Assembly: GCF_900129425.1 (NCBI RefSeq)
Contig: NZ_LT670817.1
Coordinates: 2,542,001 to 2,606,000 of the forward strand
Reading direction: 5' to 3'
DNA: 64,000 nt
Source of the DNA: Bradyrhizobium erythrophlei
Lineage (GTDB): Bacteria > Pseudomonadota > Alphaproteobacteria > Rhizobiales > Xanthobacteraceae
Shown: positions 47,427 to 56,649 of the stretch, piece by piece
Position numbering within the stretch: the first letter of the stretch is position 1
How the letters are laid out: the number at the start of each line of letters is the position of its first letter
The notes under the pieces: model-generated
Told to the model about the DNA's origin: nothing
The model's input: the letters and a program-made list of their open reading frames with translations, nothing else
Database searches by the model: none
Program-made: the position numbers and the translations under genes

Positions 47427-48239
47427 ATGGAAAAGCGCGTCTCGGTATCGATCTCGGAAGGGGTCGCCGATGTCCGGCTGGTGCGGGCGGACAAGATGAA
47501 CGCGCTCGACGCCGCCATGTTCGATGCGCTCGTGGCCACCTCCGCCCGGCTCGCCCACGAGAAAGGCGTGCGGGCGGTCGTATTGTCCGGCGAGGGGCGG
47601 GCGTTTTGCGCCGGCCTCGACATGGGCCGGTTCGCCGCCATGAAAGACAGCGGTGGTAACGGGATAGCGGGCGGCGAGGAGCGCGATTTGAAGGCGCGGA
47701 CCCATGGCCTCGCCAACTTTCCGCAAGCTGCGGTATGGGGATGGCGGCAGCTTCCGGTGCCGGTGATCGCGGCGATCCAGGGCGTGGCGTTTGGCGGCGG
47801 CTTTCAGCTCGCGCTCGGCGCCGACATGCGCTTCCTCAGCCCTGATGCGCGGATGTCGATCATGGAGATCAAATGGGGGCTGGTGCCTGACATGGCGGGG
47901 ACGCCGATCCTGGCGAGCCTCGTGCGCGACGATATCCTGCGCGAACTGACCTATACGGGGCGGATTTTCTCGGCGCAGGAAGCCCTGAGCTACGGCCTCG
48001 CGACGCGGATCTGCGACGACCCGCGCGCCGCCGCCCTCGAAGTCGCCCGCGAGATATCAGGCAAGAGTCCCGATGCGATCCGCGCCGCCAAGCGGCTTTT
48101 GAACAATCTTTCCGTCGATCCCGGCCCGGCCCTGCTGGCCGAATCCGTCGAGGAGATGAAGCTGATGGGCGGGCCCAACCAGCTGGAGGCCGTCCGCGCC
48201 AACATGGAAAAGCGCCCGCCGCGTTTTGTGGATGTTTGA
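47427..48239 (+). CDS. Crotonase family protein, dienoyl-CoA isomerase-like pattern
   Basis: A 270-residue crotonase. The oxyanion segment is GVAFGGGFQLALGAD, where glutamine replaces the first hydratase glutamate. The second active-site segment MEIKWGLVPDMAGT has glutamate followed eight residues later by aspartate, the spacing seen in delta3,5-delta2,4-dienoyl-CoA isomerases. Hydratase activity is therefore doubtful and isomerase activity more likely. GGGAG seven bases before the ATG at 47427 supports the start. It is divergent from the dienoyl-CoA reductase-like gene, which fits a joint role. Confidence 0.85.
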   Translation: MEKRVSVSISEGVADVRLVRADKMNALDAAMFDALVATSARLAHEKGVRAVVLSGEGRAFCAGLDMGRFAAMKDSGGNGIAGGEERDLKARTHGLANFPQAAVWGWRQLPVPVIAAIQGVAFGGGFQLALGADMRFLSPDARMSIMEIKWGLVPDMAGTPILASLVRDDILRELTYTGRIFSAQEALSYGLATRICDDPRAAALEVAREISGKSPDAIRAAKRLLNNLSVDPGPALLAESVEEMKLMGGPNQLEAVRANMEKRPPRFVDV

Positions 48240-48248
48240 ATCCACACC

Positions 48249-48368
48249 CGTCATGGCCGGGCTAAAGCGCGAAGCGCGTCTTCGCGCTAGATGTCCCGGC
48301 CATCCACGTCTTCACTTTACGACAACAGAAGTAAGACGTGGATCACCGGGACAAGCCCGGTGATGACG
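48249..48368. repeat. Intergenic palindromic repeat, family B
   Basis: CGTCATGGCCGGGC...TGTCCCGGCCATCCACGTCTT mirrors AAGACGTGGATCACCGGGAC...CCCGGTGATGACG, with an inserted inner hairpin AAAGCGCGAAGCGCG. It sits between two genes read in the same direction. Confidence 0.85.
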
Positions 48369-48402
48369 AAAAACTCAGTGTTATTCACTAACGAAAAATA
48401 GA

Positions 48403-49950
48403 ATGATTGAAACATCTCCGCTTTTCCTCGGCGTCATCAGCGGTCAGCGCCGGCGCGACCACGCTGAGGTCGCCGACCGTGCCGCGCGCATCGCCGGCGG
48501 TTTGCAAAAGCTTGGCGTCGGGCAGGGCGACAGCGTCTGCATCCTGATGCGCAACGACATTGCCTTCATCGAGGCCGCTTATGCCGCGATGCGGCTCGGT
48601 GCCTATGCGGTGCCCGTGAACTGGCACTTCAAGCCGGACGAAATCAACTACGTGTTAAGCGACTCCGGAACGTCGGTTCTGATCGGCCATGCCGACATGC
48701 TGCATCAGCTGCGCGACGCGATACCCGCTGGCGTGACCGTGCTCTGCGCCCCGACGCCGCCGGAAATCCTGGCGAGTTACAAGATCGATCCCGATCATCT
48801 CGCCACGCCTGACTTCGCTGTTGAACTCGAATCCTGGCTCGAACAGCAACGGCCCTATGAAGGTCCGGCGCTGCCGCAGCCGCAGAACATGATCTACACC
48901 TCGGGCACAACAGGTCATCCCAAGGGGGTGCGGCGCAACGCGCCGACGCCGGAGCAGACCGCTTCCGCGGAACGGATGCGCGCGATGATCTACGGAGTGA
49001 GACCCGGCATTCGCGCGCTGCTGCCGGGGCCGCTGTATCATTCCGCGCCGAATTCATTCGGTCTGCGCGCCGGCCGGCTCGGCGGGACGCTGGTATTAAT
49101 GCCACGGTTCGACCCGGAGGAATTTCTGCGGCTGATCGAGGAGCAGAGGATCGATACCATCTTCATGGTGCCGACCATGTTCATCCGGCTGATGAAGCTG
49201 CCGGAAGCGGTGCGCCAAAAATACGACATGTCATCGCTGCGCCATGTCATCCATGCCGCCGCGCCCTGTCCGGCCGACGTCAAGCGCGCGATGATCGATT
49301 GGTGGGGGCCGGTGATCCATGAGTTCTACGGCTCTACCGAATCCGGCGCGGTCACCTTTGCCAATTCCGAGGACGCGCTGAAGAAGCCCGGTACCGTCGG
49401 CAAGATCTCGCCCGGCGCGGAGTTGCGCTTTGTCGGAGAAAACGGGGAAATCCTGCCGCAGGGCAAGATCGGCGAGATTTATTCGCGGATCGCCAGCAAT
49501 CCCGATTTCACCTATCACAACAAGCCGGAAAAGCGCGCCGAGATCGAACGCGATGGTTTTATCACTTCGGGCGACGTCGGTTATATCGACAAAGACGGCT
49601 ATGTCTTCATCTGCGACCGCAAGCGCGACATGGTGATCTCGGGCGGCGTCAACATCTATCCGGCCGAAATCGAAGCCGCGCTGCATGCGGTTCCCGGCGT
49701 CCACGACTGCGCGGTATTCGGCATCCCCGACGATGAATTCGGCGAGGGGCTGATGGCGGTGGTGGAACCACAGGCAGGGGTGACGCTGGACCCCGGGGCG
49801 ATCCGGGCGCAGCTCAAGGCCTCGCTCGCCGACTACAAGGTGCCGAAGCAGGTCGAAATCCTCGAAAATCTGCCGCGCGAGGATTCCGGCAAGATTTTCA
49901 AGCGCCGCCTGCGCGATCCCTATTGGGAGCGGGCGGGAAGGAAGATTTAG
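48403..49950 (+). CDS. Acyl-CoA synthetase (AMP-forming)
   Basis: A 515-residue AMP-forming CoA ligase. YTSGTTGHPKGVRRNAPTP near 167 is the AMP-binding loop, EFYGSTESGAVT near 308 binds adenylate, GFITSGDVGYIDKDGYVFICDR near 385 contains the catalytic Asp, and PREDSGKIFKRRL near 490 has the C-terminal lysine. The loop GKPG/GHPKG variants and KRDMVISGGVNIYPAEIE place it in the fatty-acid/aryl-acid ligase group. It is the second ligase within 4 kb. It may be co-transcribed with the crotonase upstream, since only a repeat lies between them. Confidence 0.9.
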   Translation: MIETSPLFLGVISGQRRRDHAEVADRAARIAGGLQKLGVGQGDSVCILMRNDIAFIEAAYAAMRLGAYAVPVNWHFKPDEINYVLSDSGTSVLIGHADMLHQLRDAIPAGVTVLCAPTPPEILASYKIDPDHLATPDFAVELESWLEQQRPYEGPALPQPQNMIYTSGTTGHPKGVRRNAPTPEQTASAERMRAMIYGVRPGIRALLPGPLYHSAPNSFGLRAGRLGGTLVLMPRFDPEEFLRLIEEQRIDTIFMVPTMFIRLMKLPEAVRQKYDMSSLRHVIHAAAPCPADVKRAMIDWWGPVIHEFYGSTESGAVTFANSEDALKKPGTVGKISPGAELRFVGENGEILPQGKIGEIYSRIASNPDFTYHNKPEKRAEIERDGFITSGDVGYIDKDGYVFICDRKRDMVISGGVNIYPAEIEAALHAVPGVHDCAVFGIPDDEFGEGLMAVVEPQAGVTLDPGAIRAQLKASLADYKVPKQVEILENLPREDSGKIFKRRLRDPYWERAGRKI

Positions 49951-49952
49951 GG

Positions 49953-50089
49953 TCCTCATGGTGAGGAGCGCGCCGGAGTTTATCATCGGGCCGCGCTTCG
50001 CGCGGACCCGTTGGCGCGTCTCGAACCATGAGAGCCCGCGCTTCTCATCCTTCGAGACGCGGCCAAGAGGCCGCTCCTCAGGATGAGGG
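49953..50089. repeat. Intergenic palindromic repeat, family C, composite
   Basis: CCTCATGGTGAGGAGCGCG and GCGTCTCGAACCATGAG enclose an inner GGGCCGCGCTTCGCGCGGACCC, then CTCATCCTTCGAGACGCGGCC and GGCCGCTCCTCAGGATGAG follow as a second dyad. It fills the gap upstream of ppc. Confidence 0.8.
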
Positions 50090-50185
50090 CACTAATCTCG
50101 ACCGCACCAGCCTTTTTCTTGGACTTGCGCCGAGCCGCAAAAATTGCGACTCAGGGGAGCCGGGCAGTTTCTGGAGCTATCAGCC

Positions 50186-52981
50186 ATGTCACCCCAGATC
50201 GTGCCTTCCGACACCGACGTCCGATCCAATCGCGCCGACGAAGCCCTGGCGCTTGAGGAAGATGCCCGGCTGCGGAATGACATCCGGCTGCTCGGGCGCA
50301 TCCTCGGTGACACTGTGCGCGATCAGGAAGGCGCCGACGTGTTCGACCTGGTCGAGCGCATCCGCCAGACCTCGATCAGGTTCCACCGCGATAACGACAA
50401 GCCGGCGCGGCGCGAACTGGAAATCATTCTCGACAGCATGTCGACCAGCGAGACCGTGCGTATCGTGCGCGCTTTCAGCTATTTCTCGCATCTCGCCAAC
50501 ATCGCCGAGGATCAGAACAACATCCGCCAGATGCGGACGCGCTCCTCCTCCGGCGGAGCGCCGCCTTCGGGGACGCTGGCGTCGGCGCTTTCGCATGCGC
50601 GCGACGTCGGTTTCAGCTCGGCCGATCTGCGCAAATTCTTTGCCGCGGCGCTCGTCAGTCCGGTTCTGACCGCGCACCCCACCGAAGTTCGCCGCAAGAG
50701 CACGATCGATCGCGAGATGGCGATCGCGGCGTTGCTGGACCGGCGCGAACGCGTCCAGCTCACGCCTCCGGAACTCGAGGCGAGCGACGAACAATTGCGC
50801 CGCGAAGTGCTGACGCTGTGGCAGACCAATCTTCTGCGCCGTACCAAGCTCACCGTGCTCGACGAGGTCGCCAACGGCCTGTCATTTTATGATTACACCT
50901 TCCTGCGCGAGGTGCCGCGGGTACATTGCGCGCTGGCGGACCGGCTGAACGAGGGCGACGGCGTCGCCGGCGAACTGGCATCGTTCCTGAGGATGGGCAG
51001 CTGGATCGGCGGCGATCGCGACGGCAACCCCTTCGTCACCGCGGACGTGATGCGCGGCACCCTGAAGCTGCAGTCGAGCCGCGTGCTGCGGTTCTATCTC
51101 GAAGAACTGCACGTGCTCGGCTCCGAACTGTCGCTCGCGGCACATCTAGCCGACGTTTCGGAAGAATTGCGCGCGCTGGCCGCGCGTTCGCCCGATACCT
51201 CCCCGCATCGCAAGGGCGAGCCTTATCGCCTCGCGGTGTCCGGCATCTACGCCCGCCTCACCGCGACCGCGCTGAAGCTTGACGTGGGCATTACGAGGCG
51301 GCCGGTCGGCGAGGCGGCGCCTTACGCCAATGTCGGGGAATACAAGGCCGATCTCGATGTCCTGTACCGGTCGCTGATTTCAAACAATTCGGGTGTGATC
51401 GCGCGCGGACGGCTGCGGCTGTTGCGCCGGGCGATGGATTGTTTCGGCTTTCACCTGGCCAGCCTCGACATACGGCAAAACTCCGCGGTGCACGAACGCA
51501 CGGTCGCTGAACTGATCGATGCGGCGATGCCGGGCATGTCCTATCTGGCGCTGAACGAAGAAGCGCGGGTTGCCCTTCTGACGACCGAGCTGCGCAATTC
51601 GCGGCCGCTGACTTCGACGTTCGTGAAATACAGCGACGAGACGGTGGGCGAACTGGCCGTGTTCCACGCGGTGGCCGAGGCGCATGCCAAATTCGGCGCC
51701 GACGTCATCCCTCAATGCATCATCTCGATGTGCAAGGGGATGTCCGACATGCTGGAGGTGGCGCTGCTCCTGAAGGAGGCCGGCCTGGTCGATCCCTCCG
51801 GCCGCAGTGCGCTCAATATCGTGCCGCTGTTCGAGACCATCGAGGATCTGCAGGCGTCCGCCGGCATCATGGACCGGATGTTCTCGCTGCACGATTATCG
51901 CAAGCTGGTGGACAGCCGTGGTGCGGTCCAGGAAGTGATGTTGGGCTATTCCGACAGCAACAAGGACGGCGGCTTCGTCACCTCGGGCTGGGAACTCTAC
52001 AAGGCCGAGATCGACCTGATCGAGGTATTCGAGCGCCACGGCGTGCGATTGCGGCTGTTTCACGGCCGTGGCGGCTCGGTGGGGCGCGGCGGCGGCCCGA
52101 GCTATGACGCCATCATCGCGCAACCCGGCGGCGCGGTGAACGGCCAGATCAGGATCACCGAACAGGGCGAAATTATCTCCAGCAAATATTCCAACGCCGA
52201 GGTCGGCCGCAACAATCTGGAAATCCTTGCCGCCGCGACGCTTGAAGCGAGCCTGCTGCAGCCAAAGCACAGCGCGCCGTCGGGAGAATATCTGAAGGCG
52301 ATGGAGCAGTTGTCGGCGCTGGCCTTCAAGGCCTATCGCGGGCTGGTCTATGAAACCGAAGGCTTTGCGGATTATTTCTGGGCTTCCACTGTCATCACCG
52401 AAATCTCGACGCTGAACATCGGCAGCCGTCCGGCCTCACGCAAGAAGACGCGCGAGATCGAGGATCTGCGCGCCATTCCCTGGGTGTTCAGCTGGGCGCA
52501 ATGCCGCCTGATGCTGCCGGGCTGGTACGGTTTTGGCAGCGCGGTGGAGACCTGGGTCGCGGAGCACCCTGAAAAGGGCATGCCGTTCCTGAAGGAGCTT
52601 TATCGCGAATGGCCATTCTTCCGCACGCTGTTGTCAAACATGGACATGGTGCTGGCCAAGAGTTCGATCGCGATCGCCTCGCGCTATGCCGAACTGGTGC
52701 CGGATGTGGGATTGCGCGAAGAAATCTTCGGGCGCATCCGGCAGGAATGGCACACTTCGATCGAGAGGTTACTGGAGATCATGGGGCAGGAGCGCCTGTT
52801 GCAGGGTAACCCGCTGCTGGACCGTTCGATCCGCAACCGCTTCCCTTATCTCGATCCCCTCAACCACGTTCAGGTGGAATTGCTGAAGGAGCACCGCGCG
52901 CAGAATCCCGATGAACAGGTGCTGCGCGGTATCCAGCTCACCATCAACGGCATCTCGGCAGGGCTGCGGAATAGCGGGTGA
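50186..52981 (+). CDS. ppc: Phosphoenolpyruvate carboxylase
   Basis: A 931-residue PEP carboxylase that adds bicarbonate to PEP to give oxaloacetate, replenishing the TCA cycle. The catalytic histidine motif LTAHPTEVRRKS is near 163, the glycine-rich active-site loop FHGRGGSVGRGGGP near 624 and the arginine-containing GDRDGNPFVT near 278 are intact, and the C-terminus ends TINGISAGLRNSG as usual. GGAG nine bases before the ATG at 50186 decides the start; a 14-codon extension is possible. It is a housekeeping enzyme with no pathway link to the acyl-CoA genes around it. Confidence 0.96.
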   Translation: MSPQIVPSDTDVRSNRADEALALEEDARLRNDIRLLGRILGDTVRDQEGADVFDLVERIRQTSIRFHRDNDKPARRELEIILDSMSTSETVRIVRAFSYFSHLANIAEDQNNIRQMRTRSSSGGAPPSGTLASALSHARDVGFSSADLRKFFAAALVSPVLTAHPTEVRRKSTIDREMAIAALLDRRERVQLTPPELEASDEQLRREVLTLWQTNLLRRTKLTVLDEVANGLSFYDYTFLREVPRVHCALADRLNEGDGVAGELASFLRMGSWIGGDRDGNPFVTADVMRGTLKLQSSRVLRFYLEELHVLGSELSLAAHLADVSEELRALAARSPDTSPHRKGEPYRLAVSGIYARLTATALKLDVGITRRPVGEAAPYANVGEYKADLDVLYRSLISNNSGVIARGRLRLLRRAMDCFGFHLASLDIRQNSAVHERTVAELIDAAMPGMSYLALNEEARVALLTTELRNSRPLTSTFVKYSDETVGELAVFHAVAEAHAKFGADVIPQCIISMCKGMSDMLEVALLLKEAGLVDPSGRSALNIVPLFETIEDLQASAGIMDRMFSLHDYRKLVDSRGAVQEVMLGYSDSNKDGGFVTSGWELYKAEIDLIEVFERHGVRLRLFHGRGGSVGRGGGPSYDAIIAQPGGAVNGQIRITEQGEIISSKYSNAEVGRNNLEILAAATLEASLLQPKHSAPSGEYLKAMEQLSALAFKAYRGLVYETEGFADYFWASTVITEISTLNIGSRPASRKKTREIEDLRAIPWVFSWAQCRLMLPGWYGFGSAVETWVAEHPEKGMPFLKELYREWPFFRTLLSNMDMVLAKSSIAIASRYAELVPDVGLREEIFGRIRQEWHTSIERLLEIMGQERLLQGNPLLDRSIRNRFPYLDPLNHVQVELLKEHRAQNPDEQVLRGIQLTINGISAGLRNSG

Positions 52982-52983
52982 AG

Positions 52984-53068
52984 GAGCGAGTGGCGAGTAG
53001 CGAATAGCGAATGGAGGATTGCCACTCGCTATTCACCACTCACCATTCGCTACTCGCCATTCGCCACT
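52984..53068. repeat. Imperfect long palindrome of GCGAATAG-type units
   Basis: The left arm is built of repeated GCGAGTGGCGAGTAGCGAAT units and the right arm of the complementary CCATTCGCTACTCGCCATTC, separated by GGAGGATT. It lies between the convergent stops of ppc and the SMP-30 gene and could fold into a long stem ending both transcripts. The units also repeat in tandem within each arm. Confidence 0.65.
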
Positions 53069-54184
53069 TCAGCAATTATGCGCGCCCTGGGTTTCCACAT
53101 AGACCGCGTACAACGACTGGCTGGCCGTCATGAACAGGCGGTTTCGTTTCCTGCCGCCGAAGCAGACATTGGCGCAGGTCTCGGGTAGCTTGATTTGGCC
53201 GATACGGTCGCCGTCCGGCGCGAAAACCTGGACGCCGTCATAGCCATCGCCGACCCATCCGGCGCCGACCCAGATGTTGCCATCGGTATCGACCCGCATC
53301 CCGTCCGGGAAGCCCGACTTGCCGTCGAGCGTCATGTCGATCAGCGTGCGCGGGTTCGAGAGTTTGTCGCCGTTGAGATCGTATTGCCAGACGATGTTCT
53401 TTGCATTGGGGTAATGCGTGATGCCGGTGTCGCAGACATAGACCTTCTTGTAGTCGTGGCTGAAGGCGATGCCGTTCGGCTTGAACGGTTCGTCGGCAAC
53501 CTTGCTGACCTGGCCGGTAAGGGCGTCGAGCCGGTACACCGCCTCTTTCTGGTAGGGCTGGTTGGTGCCGGTATTGGCCCGCTGCCCCTCATAGATGCTG
53601 ATCGCGCCGTAACCGGGATCGGTGAACCAGATCGATTTGTCATTGGGGTGCACGACGACGTCGTTCGGTCCGTTGAGCTGCTTGCCGTTGGCCTGCTCGG
53701 CCAGCGCGGTGAGCGAACCGTCGTGCTCGAACCGGACCAGCCGGGTCCGCTCGCAACCGATCTGCCGTCCTTCGAAATCGAAGGTGTTGCCGTTGGCTTC
53801 ATTGGACGGCTTGTGGAACTGCTCCGAAATGTGGCCGTCATCGTCGAGATAACGGAGCTGCCGGTTGTTGGGAATGTCGCTCCAGACCAGATATTGGCCG
53901 GCGGCATTCCAGGCCGGTCCTTCGGCCCACAGGCAACCCGTATACAGGCGCTTGATGGCGGTGTTGCCGACCTTGGCCTTGAAGCGCTTGGGGTCGATGA
54001 CCACGATATCGGGATCGGGATAGCGTTGCGGTTCGGCGTTGCGACCGAAATCGCGGGCCAGCGCGTCGGACGCGACCAAGCTCGTGGCGGCAAGCGTCGC
54101 TGCGCCGCGCAAAAGCACGCGGCGATCGACGCCTTCAGTTCCGTTGTCGGATTGGCGGTCAGGTAAATCGGATGGATTTTTCAT
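53069..54184 (-). CDS. SMP-30/gluconolactonase family protein, Tat-exported
   Basis: A 371-residue six-bladed beta-propeller lactonase. The N-terminus has a twin-arginine signal, VDRRVLLRGAATLAATSLVAS, with a likely cut after DALA. Propeller landmarks are WAEGPAWNAAGQYLVWSD near 90, LNGPNDVVVHPNDKSIWFTDP near 165 (core NGPNDVVVHP), and KPNGIAFSHDYKKVYV near 250, which supply the metal ligands Glu, Asn and Asp. GGGAGGAAATC before the ATG at 54184 fixes the start. It should hydrolyse a sugar or other lactone in the periplasm. Confidence 0.88.
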   Translation of the reverse strand: MKNPSDLPDRQSDNGTEGVDRRVLLRGAATLAATSLVASDALARDFGRNAEPQRYPDPDIVVIDPKRFKAKVGNTAIKRLYTGCLWAEGPAWNAAGQYLVWSDIPNNRQLRYLDDDGHISEQFHKPSNEANGNTFDFEGRQIGCERTRLVRFEHDGSLTALAEQANGKQLNGPNDVVVHPNDKSIWFTDPGYGAISIYEGQRANTGTNQPYQKEAVYRLDALTGQVSKVADEPFKPNGIAFSHDYKKVYVCDTGITHYPNAKNIVWQYDLNGDKLSNPRTLIDMTLDGKSGFPDGMRVDTDGNIWVGAGWVGDGYDGVQVFAPDGDRIGQIKLPETCANVCFGGRKRNRLFMTASQSLYAVYVETQGAHNC

Positions 54185-54300
54185 GATTTCCTCCCACGGT
54201 TTTTGTTGGAAGGAGATGGTGAGCCCACAATTCGGCATAAAGCGGGCGAAACGGGACGGAACAACCGGAGATCGCGGGGAGCCGGTGATGTCGCCACCCT

Positions 54301-54420
54301 CGTCATTACGAGCCAACGGGTCGCGCGAATGCGCGCCCGACGACAGGCTCCGCGAAGCAATCCATGCATCAACAGCAAGAAGGATGGATTGCTTCGTCGC
54401 TGCGCTCCTCGCAATGACGG
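54301..54420. repeat. Intergenic palindromic repeat, family F
   Basis: CGTCATTACGAGCCAACGGG...CGCGAAGCAATCCAT mirrors ATGGATTGCTTCG...TCGCAATGACG, with an inner GGTCGCGCGAATGCGCGCCCG. Only this copy is present in the window; the layout is that of a common soil-bacterium repeat. It precedes two minus-strand genes. Confidence 0.75.
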
Positions 54421-54472
54421 CAAGCACTTGGGATTCCCTGAGTTTCGCTGTTCTTCACCCAGGTTACTATTT

Positions 54473-55393
54473 CTAAATCGCATCCCAGTTGAAAACATCC
54501 GCCGAGCGGTCGAGCTTATAGAACGACGACTTCAGCGCCGGCATGCCGTGCTCGGCGATGGTCTGCGGCGTCCAGCCTTCGCCGCGGTGGATCGAGCGCA
54601 GGGGGCGCGACTGGCCCATCAGGAAAATCTCGTTCATGCGCACCGCGAAAATCTGTCCGGTGACGTCCCGGGCCTCCTCGCTGAGCAGGAAGGCGCAGAT
54701 CGGTGCGATCTTTTCCGGCCCCATCTGCTGAATTTTGGCCACCCGCGCCTTCTCGGCTTCGGTCTCGGTCGGGATGGTCCCGATCAGCCGGCTCCAAGCG
54801 AACGGCGAGACGCAGTTGGAACGGACATGAAACCGTTCCATGTCGAGCGCGATCGATTTCGACAGTCCGACGATGCCGAGCTTCGCCGCGGCGTAATTGG
54901 CTTGGCCGTAATTGCCGATCAGGCCTGATGTCGATGTGAAGTGCACGAAGGCGCCGCTTTCCTGTTCACGGAACAACCGCGCCGCGGCGTGCGAGACATA
55001 GAACGAGCCCATCAGGTGAACCTTGATGACGGACTCGAAGGCATCGATGCTCATGCGGTGGAAGATCGCGTCGCGCAGGATGCCGGCATTGTTGACGACG
55101 CCGTCGAGCTTGCCAAAACTGTCGACCGCCATCTTGACGATCCTGCTGGCCGGAATCGCCTCGGCGACGGTTTCGAAATTCGCCACCGCCGTCCCGCCGC
55201 GCTTCTTGATTTCCTCGACCACTTCTTCGGCCGGCGCAGCACTCGTTCCCGAGCCGTCGGCGGCGCCGCCGGGATCGTTGACCACGACCTTGGCGCCTTC
55301 AGCCGCGCAAAGCAGCGCGATCTCGCGCCCGATACCGCGCCCGGCGCCGGTGACGATGATGGATTTGTCCTGGAGTGATTTTATCGGTGCCAT
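54473..55393 (-). CDS. SDR family, 17beta-HSD4/MFE-2-like 3-hydroxyacyl-CoA dehydrogenase
   Basis: A 306-residue short-chain dehydrogenase. VTGAGRGIGREIA at about 14 to 26 binds NAD, VNNAGILRD near 100 and YGQANYAAAKLGIVGLSKSIA near 160 (YAAAK) are the catalytic elements. The N-terminal VVVNDPGGAADGSGTS stretch and total length of about 300 match the dehydrogenase part of peroxisomal multifunctional enzyme 2. GGGAGGCAATC before the ATG at 55393 sets the start. It would oxidise a 3-hydroxyacyl-CoA before thiolytic cleavage by the neighbouring thiolase-like protein, downstream in the same direction. Confidence 0.88.
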   Translation of the reverse strand: MAPIKSLQDKSIIVTGAGRGIGREIALLCAAEGAKVVVNDPGGAADGSGTSAAPAEEVVEEIKKRGGTAVANFETVAEAIPASRIVKMAVDSFGKLDGVVNNAGILRDAIFHRMSIDAFESVIKVHLMGSFYVSHAAARLFREQESGAFVHFTSTSGLIGNYGQANYAAAKLGIVGLSKSIALDMERFHVRSNCVSPFAWSRLIGTIPTETEAEKARVAKIQQMGPEKIAPICAFLLSEEARDVTGQIFAVRMNEIFLMGQSRPLRSIHRGEGWTPQTIAEHGMPALKSSFYKLDRSADVFNWDAI

Positions 55394-55414
55394 GATTGCC
55401 TCCCGTTTGGTCTT

Positions 55415-55498
55415 CGTCATTCCGGGGCGCGCGAAGCGCGAACCCGGAATCTATCTACAGATTCCGGGCCTGGTCCTTCGGACCATCCCGGAATGACG
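55415..55498. repeat. Intergenic palindromic repeat, family A
   Basis: CGTCATTCCGGGGCGCG, an inner GCGCGCGAAGCGCG, CCCGGAATCTATCTACAGATTCCGGG and the closing ATCCCGGAATGACG. Nearly identical in layout to the copy at 9050; lies between two minus-strand genes. Confidence 0.85.
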
Positions 55499-55505
55499 AA
55501 CGTTG

Positions 55506-56645
55506 TTATCGCTCGTTTGTAAAAATAATCGTGCCACTCGCCGCGAACATGCCGCCGACGCCGTGGCAGACCGAAATCTTGGCGCCCGGCACTTGCGCCG
55601 GCGCGATGCCGCGCATTTGCCGCACGCTCTCCTGCAGTGCGTACATGCCGTACATGCCCGAATGCATGTAGCTCAGGCCGCCGCCATTGGTATTTAGCGG
55701 CAGCTTGCCGCCGGGACGGGTGTTGCCGTCGGCGATGAATTTTCCGGTCTCTTCGTGCGGCATGAAGCCGAGATCGCCGAGCCCATAGAGCGGCAGATGC
55801 GCGAAGGCATCGTAGATCATGAGGTGATCGACGTCTTTATGCGAGATGCCGGCTTCCTTGAAGGCCAGGGGCCCTGCCACCTTGAACGCGCGCGAACTGT
55901 CAAAAGTCTGCATCTGGCTGACCATCGGCGTTTCCACGCTCTCGCCGGTGCCGAGGATATAGACCGGCTTGGTCGGAAAATCCTTAGCGCGGTCGGCCGA
56001 TGTCAGGATCAGTGCGCCGCCGCCGTCGGTGACGAGGCAGCATTGCAGGATACGGAATGGATAGGCGATCATCCGCGAGTTCAGGACGTCCTCGACCGTG
56101 ATCGGCGCCTTCATGGTGGCGCGTGGGTTCTTCGCGGCCCATTCGCGCTGCACCACCGCGACCATGGCGATCTGCTCATGGGTGATGCCATGGGTCTTCA
56201 TGTAGCGCAGCACGGGAATCGGAAACATGCTGGCGGGAGTCGAGACGCCGTAAGGCAATTCGAACTGGCCGTTGAGGCTATCGGGTCCGATCATGCGCGG
56301 GGTGCGGCCGATGTTCGACTTGCCGCTTTCGGCGTGCGTGATCAGCACCGTCTTGCACAGCCCGGCCTCGATCGCGGCGGCGGCATGGCGGACATGCAGC
56401 ATGAAGGAACAGCCGCCCACCGAGGTACCGTCGACCCAGGTCGGGGTGATGCCGAGATAATGCGCGATCTGCTGCGGCGTCTCGACCGCGGTGGCAAAAC
56501 CGTCGATATCGGACAACTTTAGGCCGGCATCGGCGATGGCGTTGAGCGCCGCATCCGCGTGCAACTGGATTTGCGAGACATTCGGGATCACGCCGAGTTC
56601 AGTGGTTTCCGCAGCGCCGACGACGGCGACCTGATTTCTTCGCAT
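55506..56645 (-). CDS. Thiolase-like protein (acetyl-CoA acetyltransferase/Ltp2-type aldolase)
   Basis: A 379-residue thiolase-superfamily protein. The nucleophile region VDGTSVGGCSFMLHVRHA near 75 has the Cys in GGCSF, and the C-terminal half shows NTNGGGLSYMHSGMYG near 322 and VCHGVGGMFAASG near 355, typical of the lipid-transfer/SCP2-like branch. The gene begins 4 bp after the stop of a DUF35 gene. Such pairs form complexes in which the DUF35 protein supports either thiolytic or retro-aldol cleavage (as in Ltp2 with the ChsH2 DUF35 domain). Which applies here is not evident. Confidence 0.8.
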   Translation of the reverse strand: MRRNQVAVVGAAETTELGVIPNVSQIQLHADAALNAIADAGLKLSDIDGFATAVETPQQIAHYLGITPTWVDGTSVGGCSFMLHVRHAAAAIEAGLCKTVLITHAESGKSNIGRTPRMIGPDSLNGQFELPYGVSTPASMFPIPVLRYMKTHGITHEQIAMVAVVQREWAAKNPRATMKAPITVEDVLNSRMIAYPFRILQCCLVTDGGGALILTSADRAKDFPTKPVYILGTGESVETPMVSQMQTFDSSRAFKVAGPLAFKEAGISHKDVDHLMIYDAFAHLPLYGLGDLGFMPHEETGKFIADGNTRPGGKLPLNTNGGGLSYMHSGMYGMYALQESVRQMRGIAPAQVPGAKISVCHGVGGMFAASGTIIFTNER

Positions 56646-56649
56646 GATG

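Noticed and set aside
50186..52981. Linking ppc functionally to the surrounding acyl-CoA genes
   Set aside because: PEP carboxylase is a housekeeping anaplerotic enzyme, and repeats and a convergent gene separate it from both sides.
52984..53068. Possible CRISPR array because of repeated short units
   Set aside because: The units are adjacent without spacers, form an inverted pair and have no cas genes nearby.
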